Shown here piece by piece: positions 53,244 to 64,000 of a stretch of DNA of 64,000 nt (its first letter is position 1; every line of letters begins with the position of its first letter). Source of the DNA: Lactarius indigo (Eukaryota; Basidiomycota; Agaricomycetes; Russulales; Russulaceae). The stretch spans positions 104,901-168,900 of the forward strand of contig JAFKAC010000114.1 of assembly GCA_025766275.1 (NCBI GenBank), in the 5' to 3' direction. A program made the translations under genes and the position numbers. Below the pieces are notes generated by a model that made no database searches, had not been told where the DNA came from, and saw nothing but the letters and a program-made list of their open reading frames with translations.

Positions 53244-56200
53244 GTTCGAATGCTTCTTATTCGGTAGAAAACGAGTTATTATGGGTGAGCGTGGTCTGTT
53301 TCTCTCTTTGCGGGTGCGAGTGCGAGTGCAAAGTGGTGTCTCGGCGAGAAACACGAGGCCGGTCTTTATAAAGGCCAAATGTCCCAGGCTCGGGCGGACC
53401 ATCCCGCACTCCCGACTTGAGTACCTCCGAAACTCTATGCCTGTTTTTCCGGATTGTCTCCGCATTGGTTAGAGTGTAGGGTAGTTTCAAATGGTTTCTC
53501 TAAAGTTTGTTTCGTGCAATGCCTCTCCCGGCCTCGGATTGACCTCACTCTGGATACCAGCGCAGCTTGAACGCAACGAATTTTGTCACGTCAACCCCAC
53601 AGGATGGGGTATCGATGACGCCTTAAGGTTCTAGATTTTTGCCTCTGTCACGTTACTATCTGCGAACGAGGGTACAACCTCATTAATTCCTAGGCGATCA
53701 CCTGCTCTGGCTTCTTAAGTACATCTAGGCTCTCCAACTGGTTCGGAACTGTGCGCAAGCCCTTCATTGTCCTCTTTGCGGGGCTCGGAGTTGTAAACTG
53801 CGTCATGGCCGCGGTGCCTTTACCAGCCAGCCCAGTGGGCGGTCATGGTCTTTATCGTCGATGAATGGTCATTTACTTTGGTGGGTGTAGCACAGTACTT
53901 GGTTCACCATTCGAAAACAAAGCGATGACAATAATTGGATCCTAGTACATCAGGAGCGCACATACAGTACCGTTCCGTTCCCTGTCTCCGATTATAGGCG
54001 CTTGGAGGGACGCTGGCCTCCGTACCACATGGTCGCAGCCCTCGTAATGTATGGGATTCCTTGTGACCTTCATCAAGTTTCTGCGGGCCGCCTGGTTACC
54101 TTTTGCCTCTCAGCTTCCAGATCTGGCCCATCATGACAGGCTTCCGTACACCGCTTGGCCCCAGCTCTTGTACTTACAATGGGCTACGAGATTAGGTTTA
54201 AAGCATCGCGGCTTTCTTGAATGCACCAGACAATTCACTTTTCTGGGGTGACTTGCCTGAGTGAAAGCGCGAGGCCTGCGAGGTGTCATTACGCTACTTG
54301 CCCAGCACCGTGAGTTTTTCTGTATCGATCGGCAAGAGCAATGATGTAACAAGTTTCCCAAGTCTCACAATTAAAGGGTCGTCCGCAGGATCAAATACGC
54401 GCGTGCCCCCTACCTTCACTGGGATATATAGCACGTGCGCGACACGGCACGGTCGCGGCAAACGGTCGTCGTCCATCAGGATTGATTGGCTTGGAACTTG
54501 CGCATTTCGGAGATGGATAACTTGTTTCCATGTACCCCATGGCCAGCAGCAAAATTATGCCATCACACACGCTCGAGCGCCCATTGGCGTCTGATATGGA
54601 CGTAGTGACGGCACAGCACTCATTCGGCCTCAGGTTCGAAGTCCTGCCGGGTCAGACGTGAGAGATCGCAACTCGATGTATCCGCGTGTTACTCACGAGG
54701 CCCGCGAGCATACGATGCAATTGGGCCAAACACGTGTAATCTTCATTTCCCCCGAGCTCCATCAGAAAAAAGAAGAAAGGGTCGAAAAAAGCTCGCGCCT
54801 GTCGTCGTCCTCGAGGCGCCCACACCCCTGTTTATCGTCCGACCATCAGCCGCCGAAATTGTCGGATGTACCGCACCGCATCACACCCCCACCATCGCGC
54901 TCTCCCCGCCCATGCCACGCCCATTAAAAGGTGCGCCAGGATCAAGATCCCATAGTGTTGTAATCTAATCTAAGATCCTGTCGTGCATCGCGGGACGAAC
55001 CGAGATGTCGTGTCGATCCCCTTGCAGAGCACGCCGCGCACCCACATCCCGTGCATCACTTGCAGTATCACTCCACTCGAGCTGGCACCTACACCTACGT
55101 TCTTCATACCTCCACTAGCATTAGTGCCCCACGCCATGATTGCAAGTCAGACTATATTGTTAGCCGGATCGGGACGGCTACCAATGCTAAGAAAGAAAAC
55201 ACCTATTCCACGATGACCACTATGATTAGACCCCTCGAGCTCCTATTCATAGCGATCGACCATGATGTGCGCCTTCCGTTGCGTCTGAGTCATGTCGCGA
55301 CTCTAGGCTGTTACCGCCTTCGCAGTCTAGGCGAGGAGGACGTACTACATGAAACGGTTTCCCCGATCGCGATCGAGTCTGCGTTTCCTTCCCCTTCCTT
55401 TTTGCTCGGGGCTACGGACGGTGGCGTTCCGGCGTGCGGCGTGCGTCTAATATCGTATTGCTTTGCTATCGGGGCTCACGACAAAACACGATTGGTGGTT
55501 GACCCGAGCTGTGGGGCCCTATGCGCACTTGGCACTTGCTCCGCTACCGCACAAGCAAACAGGTGAGTTCCCAATGGCGAGTCCCGCAGCTAACTGGTGC
55601 CGGTCCCTTGGCGGTATCTGCCACGTCATCGTCATGGCGCGCGTCGGTGTCAGTGTCCCCTTTGTGTCAGTGGGGTGAGGTGCTCTGGTAAGTTTCGGTC
55701 TATGTGCTTTCCGGACGCCGGGCTGACCCGTTGCGGCATCAGATTCAAGTGGGGCATGATGTCCCGAGTCCAAGTCCCATCCCGGCAGCTGCCAATCATG
55801 CTTGCTTCCATTCCAGTCAAATCAGCGATAGGAAATAGTGCGACTGGTAGATTAGCAATTTCTACGTGCCCGGATCCAACTAGTCCTAACTAGTAAGTCG
55901 AGAAGAAGGAGCTTTGATCTATGCCCGCTTGATAAGTTGATAAGTACCTCCCTGATCAAGTAGGACAGAACCAGCGGCCGCTGCTCCTTTTTCGTGACAG
56001 CTTCCCTCGCTCCCCCTTTCCGTACTCAGGTTTAATTTTAGCGTCACGACAACAACGTCCAGATAACGCTGGCCGACACACTTCTTTCCTGGTGGCCCTG
56101 CGTACGACTCCCGGGAACGAGGCTTGTGCAAGATCTGGCTTATCATGAAAATGAAACGAACGGAGCTTCCCAGTGCCCTTGGGCCTTCTTCGGCAACACG

Positions 56201-57780
56201 ATAAGATACCCACTGGCAGCACGCACGTTACGGTACGTGTCACCACTGCTACCGCGTCAATAACACGTTCATAATGTACATCATCGTGCATCATGTTTCA
56301 TTGCTCTGGGGGGGGGGGCTGGGATCATAGAACTTTCGGAATGGAACCCAGCCCACCTCTTCTGCGCGGCCAGCTCGGTAATGAATATGACTGCCGCCCA
56401 CTTTACCAACTTATCTGGGAAACCAGAAACAAGCGGTCTCAGGCGGCTGATTGGTCCACAATTTCCAATGTAGACAACACAATTTGTCCTGAAGGAATGA
56501 TTCCCAATCAATGAGAGCGTATCGGAAATCTTGGTTCCTTCCCTGCTTCAGTACTGTACCCCCTTCCATTGTCAATACCCCAACTAGGTGCAATCGATTT
56601 TGGCCTTCCCCTCCGCCCCCTTCGCCCATTGTGGACAAACCAATGCAGACTTTTTCCCCTCTCTTACATGGTCATTCACCGATCACCATTCCTGCCCAAT
56701 TCCGATTCCCAGATGGCCACTGGCAGATGGCAGATTACAATACATACATACGTTTGGTCATGACAGTACGTGACGGATTTGAGAAGTTGAAAAAATAAGC
56801 TAAATTACGTTAATTTTTTTTTTACATGATACCTCTGCCACCGTCCGTCAACTGGTGCTAAGTTACTGCGGCTTGTACCCACCATCCATCCAAGCCAAGT
56901 CGTGCCAAGTAAGCTCCTGTCACCAGCAGAAGCGGGGGCTTTCGGTCGCCTGCTGATACCCTGCATGAGGAAACATTCGTTCTACGGAGGTCGTAAACTT
57001 ACCGGGGTCGTTCTCTAGGCACCAAATATTCTGTGGGAGAAACGAAATGTCCTCGCCATCGCCGACGGGGAACGCGAAATGGGTTCATAAAAAAACAGGC
57101 GCCACATTTTTTTGGTCGCTCTACACTGAGTAGTACAGTACTAATATGTTTATTAGCGGCTCTCATGGGTTAACGTACCCTGTACTTAACCAAGGCCAGG
57201 ATGTCGCTCGTCAGTCAATACCGTAACTTCTGTCGGCTACCTCCTTTAATTAGCCTGCACTTCACCGATTCACGCGCCGAAGGTTGAGCCAACTGGAAAG
57301 AATCTCGCAATCGAATTTCACCGGTTTTTTGCAGAAAGATGGCATCTGGCAATTTGTATAACTAAGACGACCCTGGTCTATAGTAGCTAGCCCTGAGTTG
57401 AGGCATTGAGGTCCCCAGAAACGATCACTCGGTCGGAAGTCGATCTGTGGCGGCGGGCTGGCAGGTTTGATCAAGGGTGAGGGTGTTGTGTATATGGTAA
57501 CTACCGAACCAAGAAGAAAAAAGAGTACAGTAGATCAATTAAAGATCAACCAAAGCCAAAGCGAGATGAGCCGTTGTCCACGATGTGTGTAAATGCGAGG
57601 AGGTACCATGGTTATAGATATAATATGCGTATCATCTGTACTTCGAGTCATGCGAGAGAGAGAGAGAGAGAGCATATAGATCGTCGTGGTCGTCGTCAAT
57701 ACCTAAAAGGCGGGTCATATGCATTGCGGTGTCGTGAATGTGGGCTCCCGCACACGAGCCTCGCCAAAGTCGTCAAATCG
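53244..57780. other. Gene-poor spacer, 4.5 kb
   Basis: Lies between the 5' end of ornithine aminotransferase and the 3' end of the palmitoyltransferase. Several open frames up to 171 codons (for example 55051-55566 plus) lack domains and splice support. A run of nine or more G is at 56309 and an AGAGAG microsatellite at 57654-57674. No gene or RNA called. Confidence 0.5.
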
Positions 57781-60229
57781 TCATGACCGCATCTGCAGCT
57801 CTGCTGGCCACTCCTTGCGCGGCATCCACCGCCCGTCCAGGTCGAATCGGGGATTGCGGGGGTACTCGAGCCCAAGGTCCTTGTACGACCCGATGGGGAC
57901 TGTTCGACGACAGGATCAGAGAGGTGACTGATAAAAAAAAAAGAGAAAGTAAAGGGACATACGGAGCCACGTCCATGTGCGCGGACCAAATACTTGTTCC
58001 CAGTGCGTGCGCACGTCGCCGAGCCACCACAAGTTGCCTTCGTGTCCGATGCGGCCCCACTCGGCGTCCCACACTTGCCGCGTACGGCGCTTCGCTCTGC
58101 GACGCCCACCCGAGGTAGGTTCGATTAGCTCAAATGTACAACCAACGGAGAGAGAAGACGCACACGCAACCCCAGAACGGATGCATGTTGTTTAGCGTCT
58201 CGTTCTCGCGGTCCTTCATCGCGCGCGCGGCGACGTGCTCGACAGTCGTTTGGTTGGTGCTGATGAGCACGATGTGCGACACGAGCATCGCCGACGTGAA
58301 CACCGCGAACAGCCCCGATCTGGGATGCGTAGCCCGTTGTTAGAATGATCCGCGCATAGAAGGAAGACAAGTCGCACAGGACAATCACGACGATGTGTTG
58401 CGCGTCGGTAGTCGTGTCCGGGCGTGAGGCAGCGCGCGCATTAAGCCCAACGAGTGTGGAGAATGTCCAGAGGCAGAAGAGCATGGCCCATACCACGAAC
58501 ACGAAGAAAAACTAGCGGCGCCGCGGGTACGAGTTAGCTAACTCGTCCTCCCAGACGAAGGGACATGGCGAAAATCACCTTTTGATTTTGTGCACCAACG
58601 CACTGCCCGATCCCTACGGAACCAAATCGTCAGCCCCCCGATAGACCAATCGGTACTCAGAGAATGAACAAAAAGGGGCGTACTCACAAGGACAGTGATG
58701 ATCATACTTCAAGACGCACTACCGTGTAGAAACCGCCCCCATCAGATCCCCATCACCTTCTCGTGAAACAAAAGAAACAGGGACGCACCGTGCCGCACGC
58801 TCGGCAATGATGTGTCCGCGGTGGTTTGATAATCGCACAGCGCCGACAATACCGATTTTCCTCGCGCAGAGAAGGGAGCATAGGCGGTTCTCTCCCTTGG
58901 GCGGGTGTCGCCTGTTCCCGCTTGGACCGTTGGGAATCTTCTCCGTGCGGCTTTTCTGATGGTGGAAGCCGGGAGGCGGCGTACGATCCAGTACGTGCGC
59001 TGTTTTCGGTGCTTGGTTGCGTCGAAGGGGGTTGCGAGTGGAGCGTGCTGGACCCGCGTGACTGGTGACGCGTCCGCGTTGGTTGAGAAGAGAGGGGTGA
59101 AGGGGAGGTGAGCGAGGACGAGGAGGGCGGTATACTGCGCGTGGAAGAGTCCTGGGATGTCTGGAGCGGTAGAGGCGGCGCTGGCGCCCGTGATAGCTGC
59201 GGTTGTGGTGGCGCTCGCCAAGATTGGGTCTCCTCGTAGGACACTGAGTGCTCGAGAGGTCCGAGTTCGCGGCTGGTCGTGTCCGTCGCCGACTGCCTCT
59301 GCACGTACTATCAGAACTTAGTCAGCATCACTAGTCAACTGGGTCAACAGGACTGTCGAAGCGATGGGTCCGTGCCGGGTAGATACGGAGTACTTGTGCC
59401 GTATACGTATGTGACGTTGGAATCAACAACGAACGCACGCAGCGACGCGAGGAGCCGATGACGTCGATGACGTAAAGATACTGAAGACATCACAAAGCAG
59501 CCCCACAGGACGCCACGCGATGTGCGCCAGTGAAGGAGAAGAAGCGAGCCGAGTGCCGTAAAAAAAAAAACCACCACTGCAATACGAAACATGAACCGGC
59601 GGACCGCGAGCGCCGAGGGTAGAAGCGGTGGGCACACATCAGAAAAGCACGGCATACACGCGGCGAGTTCGCACCCAAGGGCGACTCTGGGCTCTGGATG
59701 GGAGGACGAGACGGGGGCTTACCTTGATCGCATGTCCAGGCGGGGTGAACACCGCCTATAGTAATAGTAGGCGATAGGGGGGGGGGGGGGGGCAGATGAG
59801 GGAAACAAGACAGGCCGCAACTGAGGCTACTACGCACTTTGATATATGCCCAAATCATCATCATCCCCAGCACAACGAACACAACCAAGAACACGACTAT
59901 TTTCACAGAAAGTGCGAAATCGTCAGTACATCATTACGGACATGCGGTCGCCCAGCTCAGGCGGGTCACTCACTGCCCATTGTACGCGAGCCGAGCGAGC
60001 TGCCCTCGCGCTTGATCATCGGAATGCAGAGTCTCCCGATGTATACGTACGCAGAGTAGGCAATGATGGCTGCGGAGATGGCGACGGTAAGCTTGAGTAC
60101 GAACCAGGGTTGGGGGCTTTTGCGCGCATCGCGGCGTGAGCGTGCAGCGTCGCTGATGACGGCGGAGAGTCTGCGGGACTTGCGTTGTTCCCCTGGGGAT
60201 GTCGGGGGATTTCGAGCTGCATGAACCAT
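57781..60229 (-). CDS. DHHC-type protein S-palmitoyltransferase, ten exons
   Basis: Integral membrane enzyme that transfers palmitate from palmitoyl-CoA to cysteines of target proteins on endomembranes. Exons: 60229-59974, 59896-59838, 59755-59723, 59298-58789, 58718-58688, 58613-58579, 58511-58378, 58319-58164, 58096-57963, 57899-57781; phases agree, 488 residues. Four membrane spans: residues about 42-68 and 86-105, then two after the catalytic domain (FFFVFVVWAMLFCLW and the IVVIVLSGLFAVF region). The Cys-rich domain reads YCRRCAIIKPPRTHHCRACG then [20 protein letters not shown], with the DHHC split from the first half by an intron. The TTVE motif follows the fourth span. The C-terminus (DAEWGRIGHEGNLWWLGDV, LGLEYPRNPRFDLDGRW) is typical of the fungal PFA group. 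The 424-nt intron between exons 3 and 4 is long for this locus and could hide another exon. A 16-base G run lies in intron 2. Confidence 0.9.
59777..59792. repeat. Poly-G run (16 G; poly-C on the coding strand)
   Basis: Lies in intron 2 of the palmitoyltransferase gene, about 20 nt before the acceptor of exon 3 on the coding strand, where a pyrimidine tract belongs. Confidence 0.9.
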
Positions 60230-60317
60230 GGCGAGGTTGACAAGGCTTGGTCGAGCGCTGATGCACCTCAGGGTGGGCCAATCACGTGTTGTCTATCTAA
60301 ACACCTCTAAACAAACT

Positions 60318-63300
60318 CTATTCCATGATAATCTGTCGAGATGCGATGATTCGCTGCGCAAGCGCGCTCAAGTTCGCGTCCGCCATTACCACATCAGGCG
60401 CGTACTCAACCCCAAACATCTCCCGCACCGAACGCGCGATCCGCCATGCCTGTCGCTCAGACCAGAACCGGAAGTCATCTGGGTCTCCGCCATCGTCGCT
60501 CGTGCCCGCGGAGGTAGATCTCGGAACCAGCGACGGGTCGCCGTCGAGGCATAGCGGGACGACATGAGCGAGCGCCGCGCGCACCGAATCAAAGTCGATC
60601 TTTTCGGGGCGGTCCACTGAAAATGCGATCAACGAGTGAGGTGAGAAAGGGCAGAGGGATAGACGCACCGTATATTTCAATGGGCCCATCTAGCGCGAGC
60701 ACATTATACATCCCGTCGTGGTGATACCGCACCTCATAGCGCCCAACCGTCCACGGGAGCCCATCACCTTGAAACACGACTGTGCCGCTCGCCTCGTCGT
60801 CCGCGCCCTCGCTGCCAGTCAAACAGCTCTCGTGACTGTCCTCGCTAATCGGGAAGTCGCCGTCCCATTCTTCATCATGCACCGGCATCCACATCCCCAG
60901 CGATGACGTCCGCGTCACGAGCGATGACGGGTTGGCCCCGACGCGGTACAGCCCGATCCAGTCTCGCCGCGAATGGTGCCGCGGTACTTGCCACGCGACC
61001 GTGATCTGCTCGCCAAGGTGGAATCGCAACGCGCCGTCCGCACGGGGTGATACGACGTGCACCTTGTACCGGTCCGTCGCGTACGCCGATAGGTCATTCG
61101 CCAGCCGTCTACACCACGCGTTTCTCATCAGCGCCTTCCTCGCGTCGAGAGAGGAAAGAAACGAACGTGATGACAAGCTTCTCGCGTGATTGCTGCAGGA
61201 GGAACTTGGTATCCTGTACTACTTCAGACAACCTCGGGCGAGCTGTGAATGTGTCGGTACCAAAGCAGAGAAGGGAAACAGGGAACCTACACTTGGCCAA
61301 GAACTCCTCTACCACCTCTGCGGTATCCTCGTATACCTTCTCGAACGTGCCGCGAACCTCGCGGACGACGCGCCTGATCTCCGGCGCGTGCCGTCCCGCA
61401 CGGCTCTCTAGCAACCGCGCGTTCTGGCTCGCGACCTTTTTGACGACCTTGGTGAACCCAGCGTCCTTCCGTAGGCTGTCGCCATACAACTTCCGCATGT
61501 GAGGACTATGCACAATACGTGGGCCTCAGAAAGACAACAGCAGGTGAGAGAACGCACTGCTCAACGTAACGTAAGAACCACCAGTAAGAGACGTGTCGTA
61601 CGCCGGCGAGGATGTACACAAGTTTGCTCCCGCTGATAAGTGCCATTCCGAAGAACGCAGCTCCGGCGACGATCTCGGGGTTATTCAGATACCTTTAGAA
61701 TGATGTCAGATCGTTCGCTAAAATAGCAAGGATGATGGAATACCGGTATATGCCAGAATAGTCGAGTGAGGGAGCATAGTCGTCCATGAAAAAGTCACCA
61801 TAAAACCAACCTGCAAGCCGTCGCGTCAAAGGTTTTGTTTTCGTGTGCAAATACTAGTCACGAACCAAAAACGCCAAGGACCTCGTACGACTCGCTCGTC
61901 ACCCAGATGTGAAATGCAATCAATACCTATGGTCTGTGAGCATCACACGCGCACACCAAATAGCAATAAATAGACTTGCCGCGCCAAGTATGTGCCGCAG
62001 CAGCTCATTACCTGTGATCCACGCAGGCGGCTGCTCATACGTTTTCCAAACGAGCCCAAAGCAAGACACTGTCCCCTCATCAGCTCACGAACCCGAAAGA
62101 CGATTCGCGACTCACCGTAGCTCATACACATGCTCAGATTGTACACGGCCTTCCAGCTGGCGAATGCTTCCCTCACCGCACCGCGGCTCCCATCTCGCGC
62201 CGGGTAGTGGTAGTGCTTCAAGAAATGCCGCACGAGGAACTTGCGAGAACTCTGCGCCTGCAGTACGAGGCCGAGACCGAGGGTGTGGAACAGCATCCAT
62301 GCGAGGGCGTGCGCAAAGTGTAGCTCCGAGCTCGTGAGCCAAGGCGCGGGGAGGACCACGGTCAGAAATGGGTACGCCATCGCAAGGAGCAGCATGAGAT
62401 CTTGGGCCCTGGCGAGAACGTTTAAAGTTTCAAGGTTGGACGATCGCAAAGGCGGCGCACCGGAATATGTCCAGATGGAGTAGGAAGATCGTGTCTCGGC
62501 GGAAGTACTTGTTACGCAGATCGTGATGGGATAGCGGGGAGGAGCTGCGCCGCTCGATTTGCAGTGGCGGGGTTGCAGCAGGCGGCACTTTCACCTTGGG
62601 CTTGGGTGCCGTAATCACATTTCTGGTGTGGCTACGCTGCAGTTCAAGCTCGGTGTTGGTGTCCGTGTCACTCTCCTCTGATGCGGTCGAGCCTTCCGTG
62701 GCGGACGGAGTGGTGGGTGGGTCAGAGAACGCACGGGCGCGTGCGAGTGTCTTCCCTCGTGATTGAGGAGATGAAGGCGCAAGAGGTAGCTCACTCGTTG
62801 AGCTAATAGCAGGCAGACTTGGTCGCCGAATGGGCACGCGCTGAGCGAGGGGTTTGCGCTGGCCATAGAAGCGCTCGATATCTAATGGCCGAGGTATCAG
62901 CGTTTGAAAAAAAACCAAACTCAATGGATGTGGAAACTCACGCGGGTTCTCAAAGAAGACAAGAAAAGCAAATTGGGCCGCGTGTGCCGCAAGGCTTACA
63001 AATAAGACCGGGTAGCTTCCAACGATGAGGGATAATCCATAGATCCATGCATAGCCTGCGCCACTCCTCAAATTGGTCGTGTGATCACTAATGTATATTC
63101 TGGGCGCTTACCAACTGAATACATAGGATGCGGCGCGAGCTCAAACACGCCGTCGAAGACGAGTGCACCACGCTGGAAGAAGCAGTCGCCCCAGTACCAG
63201 CCGTAGTCTTTAACGACATGGTGCGCCTCGGACTTGACCCAGAGATTGAGCACGATCAGGGTGATGCCGCCGATCCAACTGCGAAATCTCTCAATGTCGT

Positions 63301-64000
63301 AAATTCGGAGTGACGGCATTGTCAGGACCCACCGCAAGGCGTGAATGAACACGGAAAGCCCGGACGGAACGCGGAAGCAAGCAATCGCGAACAAACAGAA
63401 CGATAAGAAATCGCTGATTGAGTTGTAAGAGTTCCGAAGCAGACGATAAGGATGGAAAAAGAGTCACTTGATCAAGATAATATCGACGGCTTGACGGAAG
63501 AGTAGCCAGGTGTTGTACTCGAGCGGAAGTTCCTGCAACGGCGCGATAAGTGGATGCGGAACAGGCTGGACACGGAACAGCGGCATACGTCGAAGGAATA
63601 GTCCTTTCCCATTCTTACCCACGAGTTGTCTGCGGATCCATGCTCGCACCTCCGGTCTACGGTTCTGATCGAGCCACCCTAGCCTTTGCACTGTCCTGAC
63701 GATCCATCTCCGCTTGCTCTGCTTGGTCAACACGTATCCGAGCCCGGCGTCGTACGCGGCGCGCCAAAACGCGAAATAGAGAAAGAAGAAGATCTTGCGG
63801 GGCGTGCGCGGCATCGTGTAAAAGAGGACGAGCTGGGAGCGCAAGCAGGCCGAGATTGAGGCGTCGATGTGCGATTTGGGGTAGGACGGGTGGAAGAGAG
63901 CGGTGACCACGTCGTGCGTCGTCGGGACGCGGAAAACTGGAACACGTGTCAGCGGGTAAACGGAGGGGGTGTGTTCGAGTACGCGCGCACCCTGGCCCGA
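60318..64000 (-). CDS. CHO2: Phosphatidylethanolamine N-methyltransferase CHO2, 5' end outside window
   Basis: ER-membrane enzyme making the first methylation of phosphatidylethanolamine on the way to phosphatidylcholine. Fourteen exons seen: 64000-63468, 63413-63333, 63278-63112, 63055-62942, 62881-62461, 62408-62116, 62068-61980, 61926-61866, 61810-61744, 61692-61558, 61505-61291, 61242-61167, 61108-60669, 60616-60318; 996 residues, frame open at the window edge. Diagnostic stretches: [60 protein letters not shown] and [11 protein letters not shown] (SAM-binding region), [13 protein letters not shown], a second methyltransferase-like half with [13 protein letters not shown], and a soluble C-terminal domain ending [17 protein letters not shown] hydrophilic Ser/Thr-rich insert (exon 5) separates the halves. 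Intron 7 (61979-61927) reads GC-AG. The missing N-terminus is probably well under 100 residues. Confidence 0.95.
61927..61979 (-). other. GC-AG intron in CHO2
   Basis: A 53-nt intron with donor GCAAGT and acceptor CATAG. Joining GGC GCG to GTA TTG restores the CHO2 reading [18 protein letters not shown]. No GT donor nearby gives the right phase: GTCTAT is phase 1 and GTAATG removes conserved residues. Confidence 0.75.

Noticed and set aside
54560..54660. GGTTCGAAGTCC near 54632 looked like a tRNA B box
   Set aside because: The T-loop would have eight bases or an unpaired stem, and no matching acceptor stem or A box is found at the right distance.
55051..55566. 171-codon plus-strand frame
   Set aside because: No ATG context, domain or splice signal; similar frames are expected in 4.5 kb of GC-rich spacer.
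59299..59722. Extra exon (hydrophobic FRIAVVVFFFTALGSLLLLHW) inside the palmitoyltransferase
   Set aside because: The flanking exons already join in phase and give the four expected membrane spans; adding this would make five. Kept as a caveat because the intron is long.
1..64000. CRISPR arrays, bacterial operons or prophage
   Set aside because: No regularly spaced direct repeats, no Shine-Dalgarno-led gene runs; spliceosomal introns and LTR chromoviruses show a fungal nuclear genome.

Overview
The window looks like a basidiomycete fungus, probably an Agaricomycete. The host genes at the right are cut by many short introns (mostly 45-130 nt) with fungal splice sites. They encode a phospholipid methyltransferase (CHO2), a DHHC palmitoyltransferase, ornithine aminotransferase and an MPP6-like protein. 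The left 36 kb is a nested retrotransposon and transposon graveyard. Every assignment was made by reading the sequence; no search was run.

Left, 1-13472: the 3' part of a decayed Helitron. Its PIF1-type helicase reads to 1641 and resumes at 10447. An 8.8-kb Ty3/gypsy chromovirus (element A, minus strand) sits between, with a perfect 5-bp target duplication. Element A carries two nested solo LTRs. Another solo LTR lies just after the helicase. A four-exon gene on the opposite strand and a hairpin followed by CTAG at 13452-13472 look like the Helitron's 3' cargo and end. Next, 13475-17304 is a 3.8-kb element with about 200-bp terminal inverted repeats, holding two opposed solo LTRs of a third family.

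Middle, 17940-34742: a broken gag (fragment C) abuts element B, a plus-strand sister of element A with inactivating point mutations. Element D (21047-28992) is inserted in B's gag. D is a different, nearly intact chromovirus whose two 579-bp LTRs differ at two positions. A further solo LTR lies at 35110-35720.

Right, 36200-64000: GC-richer single-copy sequence with every recognised gene on the minus strand. In coordinate order these are a Pro/Gln-rich protein of unknown function, an MPP6-like exosome cofactor, a weak spliced candidate, ornithine aminotransferase (9 exons), a DHHC palmitoyltransferase (10 exons) and CHO2 (14 exons seen, 5' end outside the window). Long gene-poor spacers separate most of them.

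The most interesting signals are in the retroelements. Two unrelated LTR families each show an exact 11-nt complementarity between the sequence after the 5' LTR and the predicted mRNA 5' end (self-priming). Element D has a leader of about 1.2 kb with no ATG in any frame, yet its gag frame is open for much of it. D's Pol carries a long post-chromodomain tail ending in a zinc-knuckle array, and part of that tail resembles the tail in A and B. A and B keep a GGGAAAA heptamer at the gag/pol frame change. CHO2 appears to contain a GC-AG intron.
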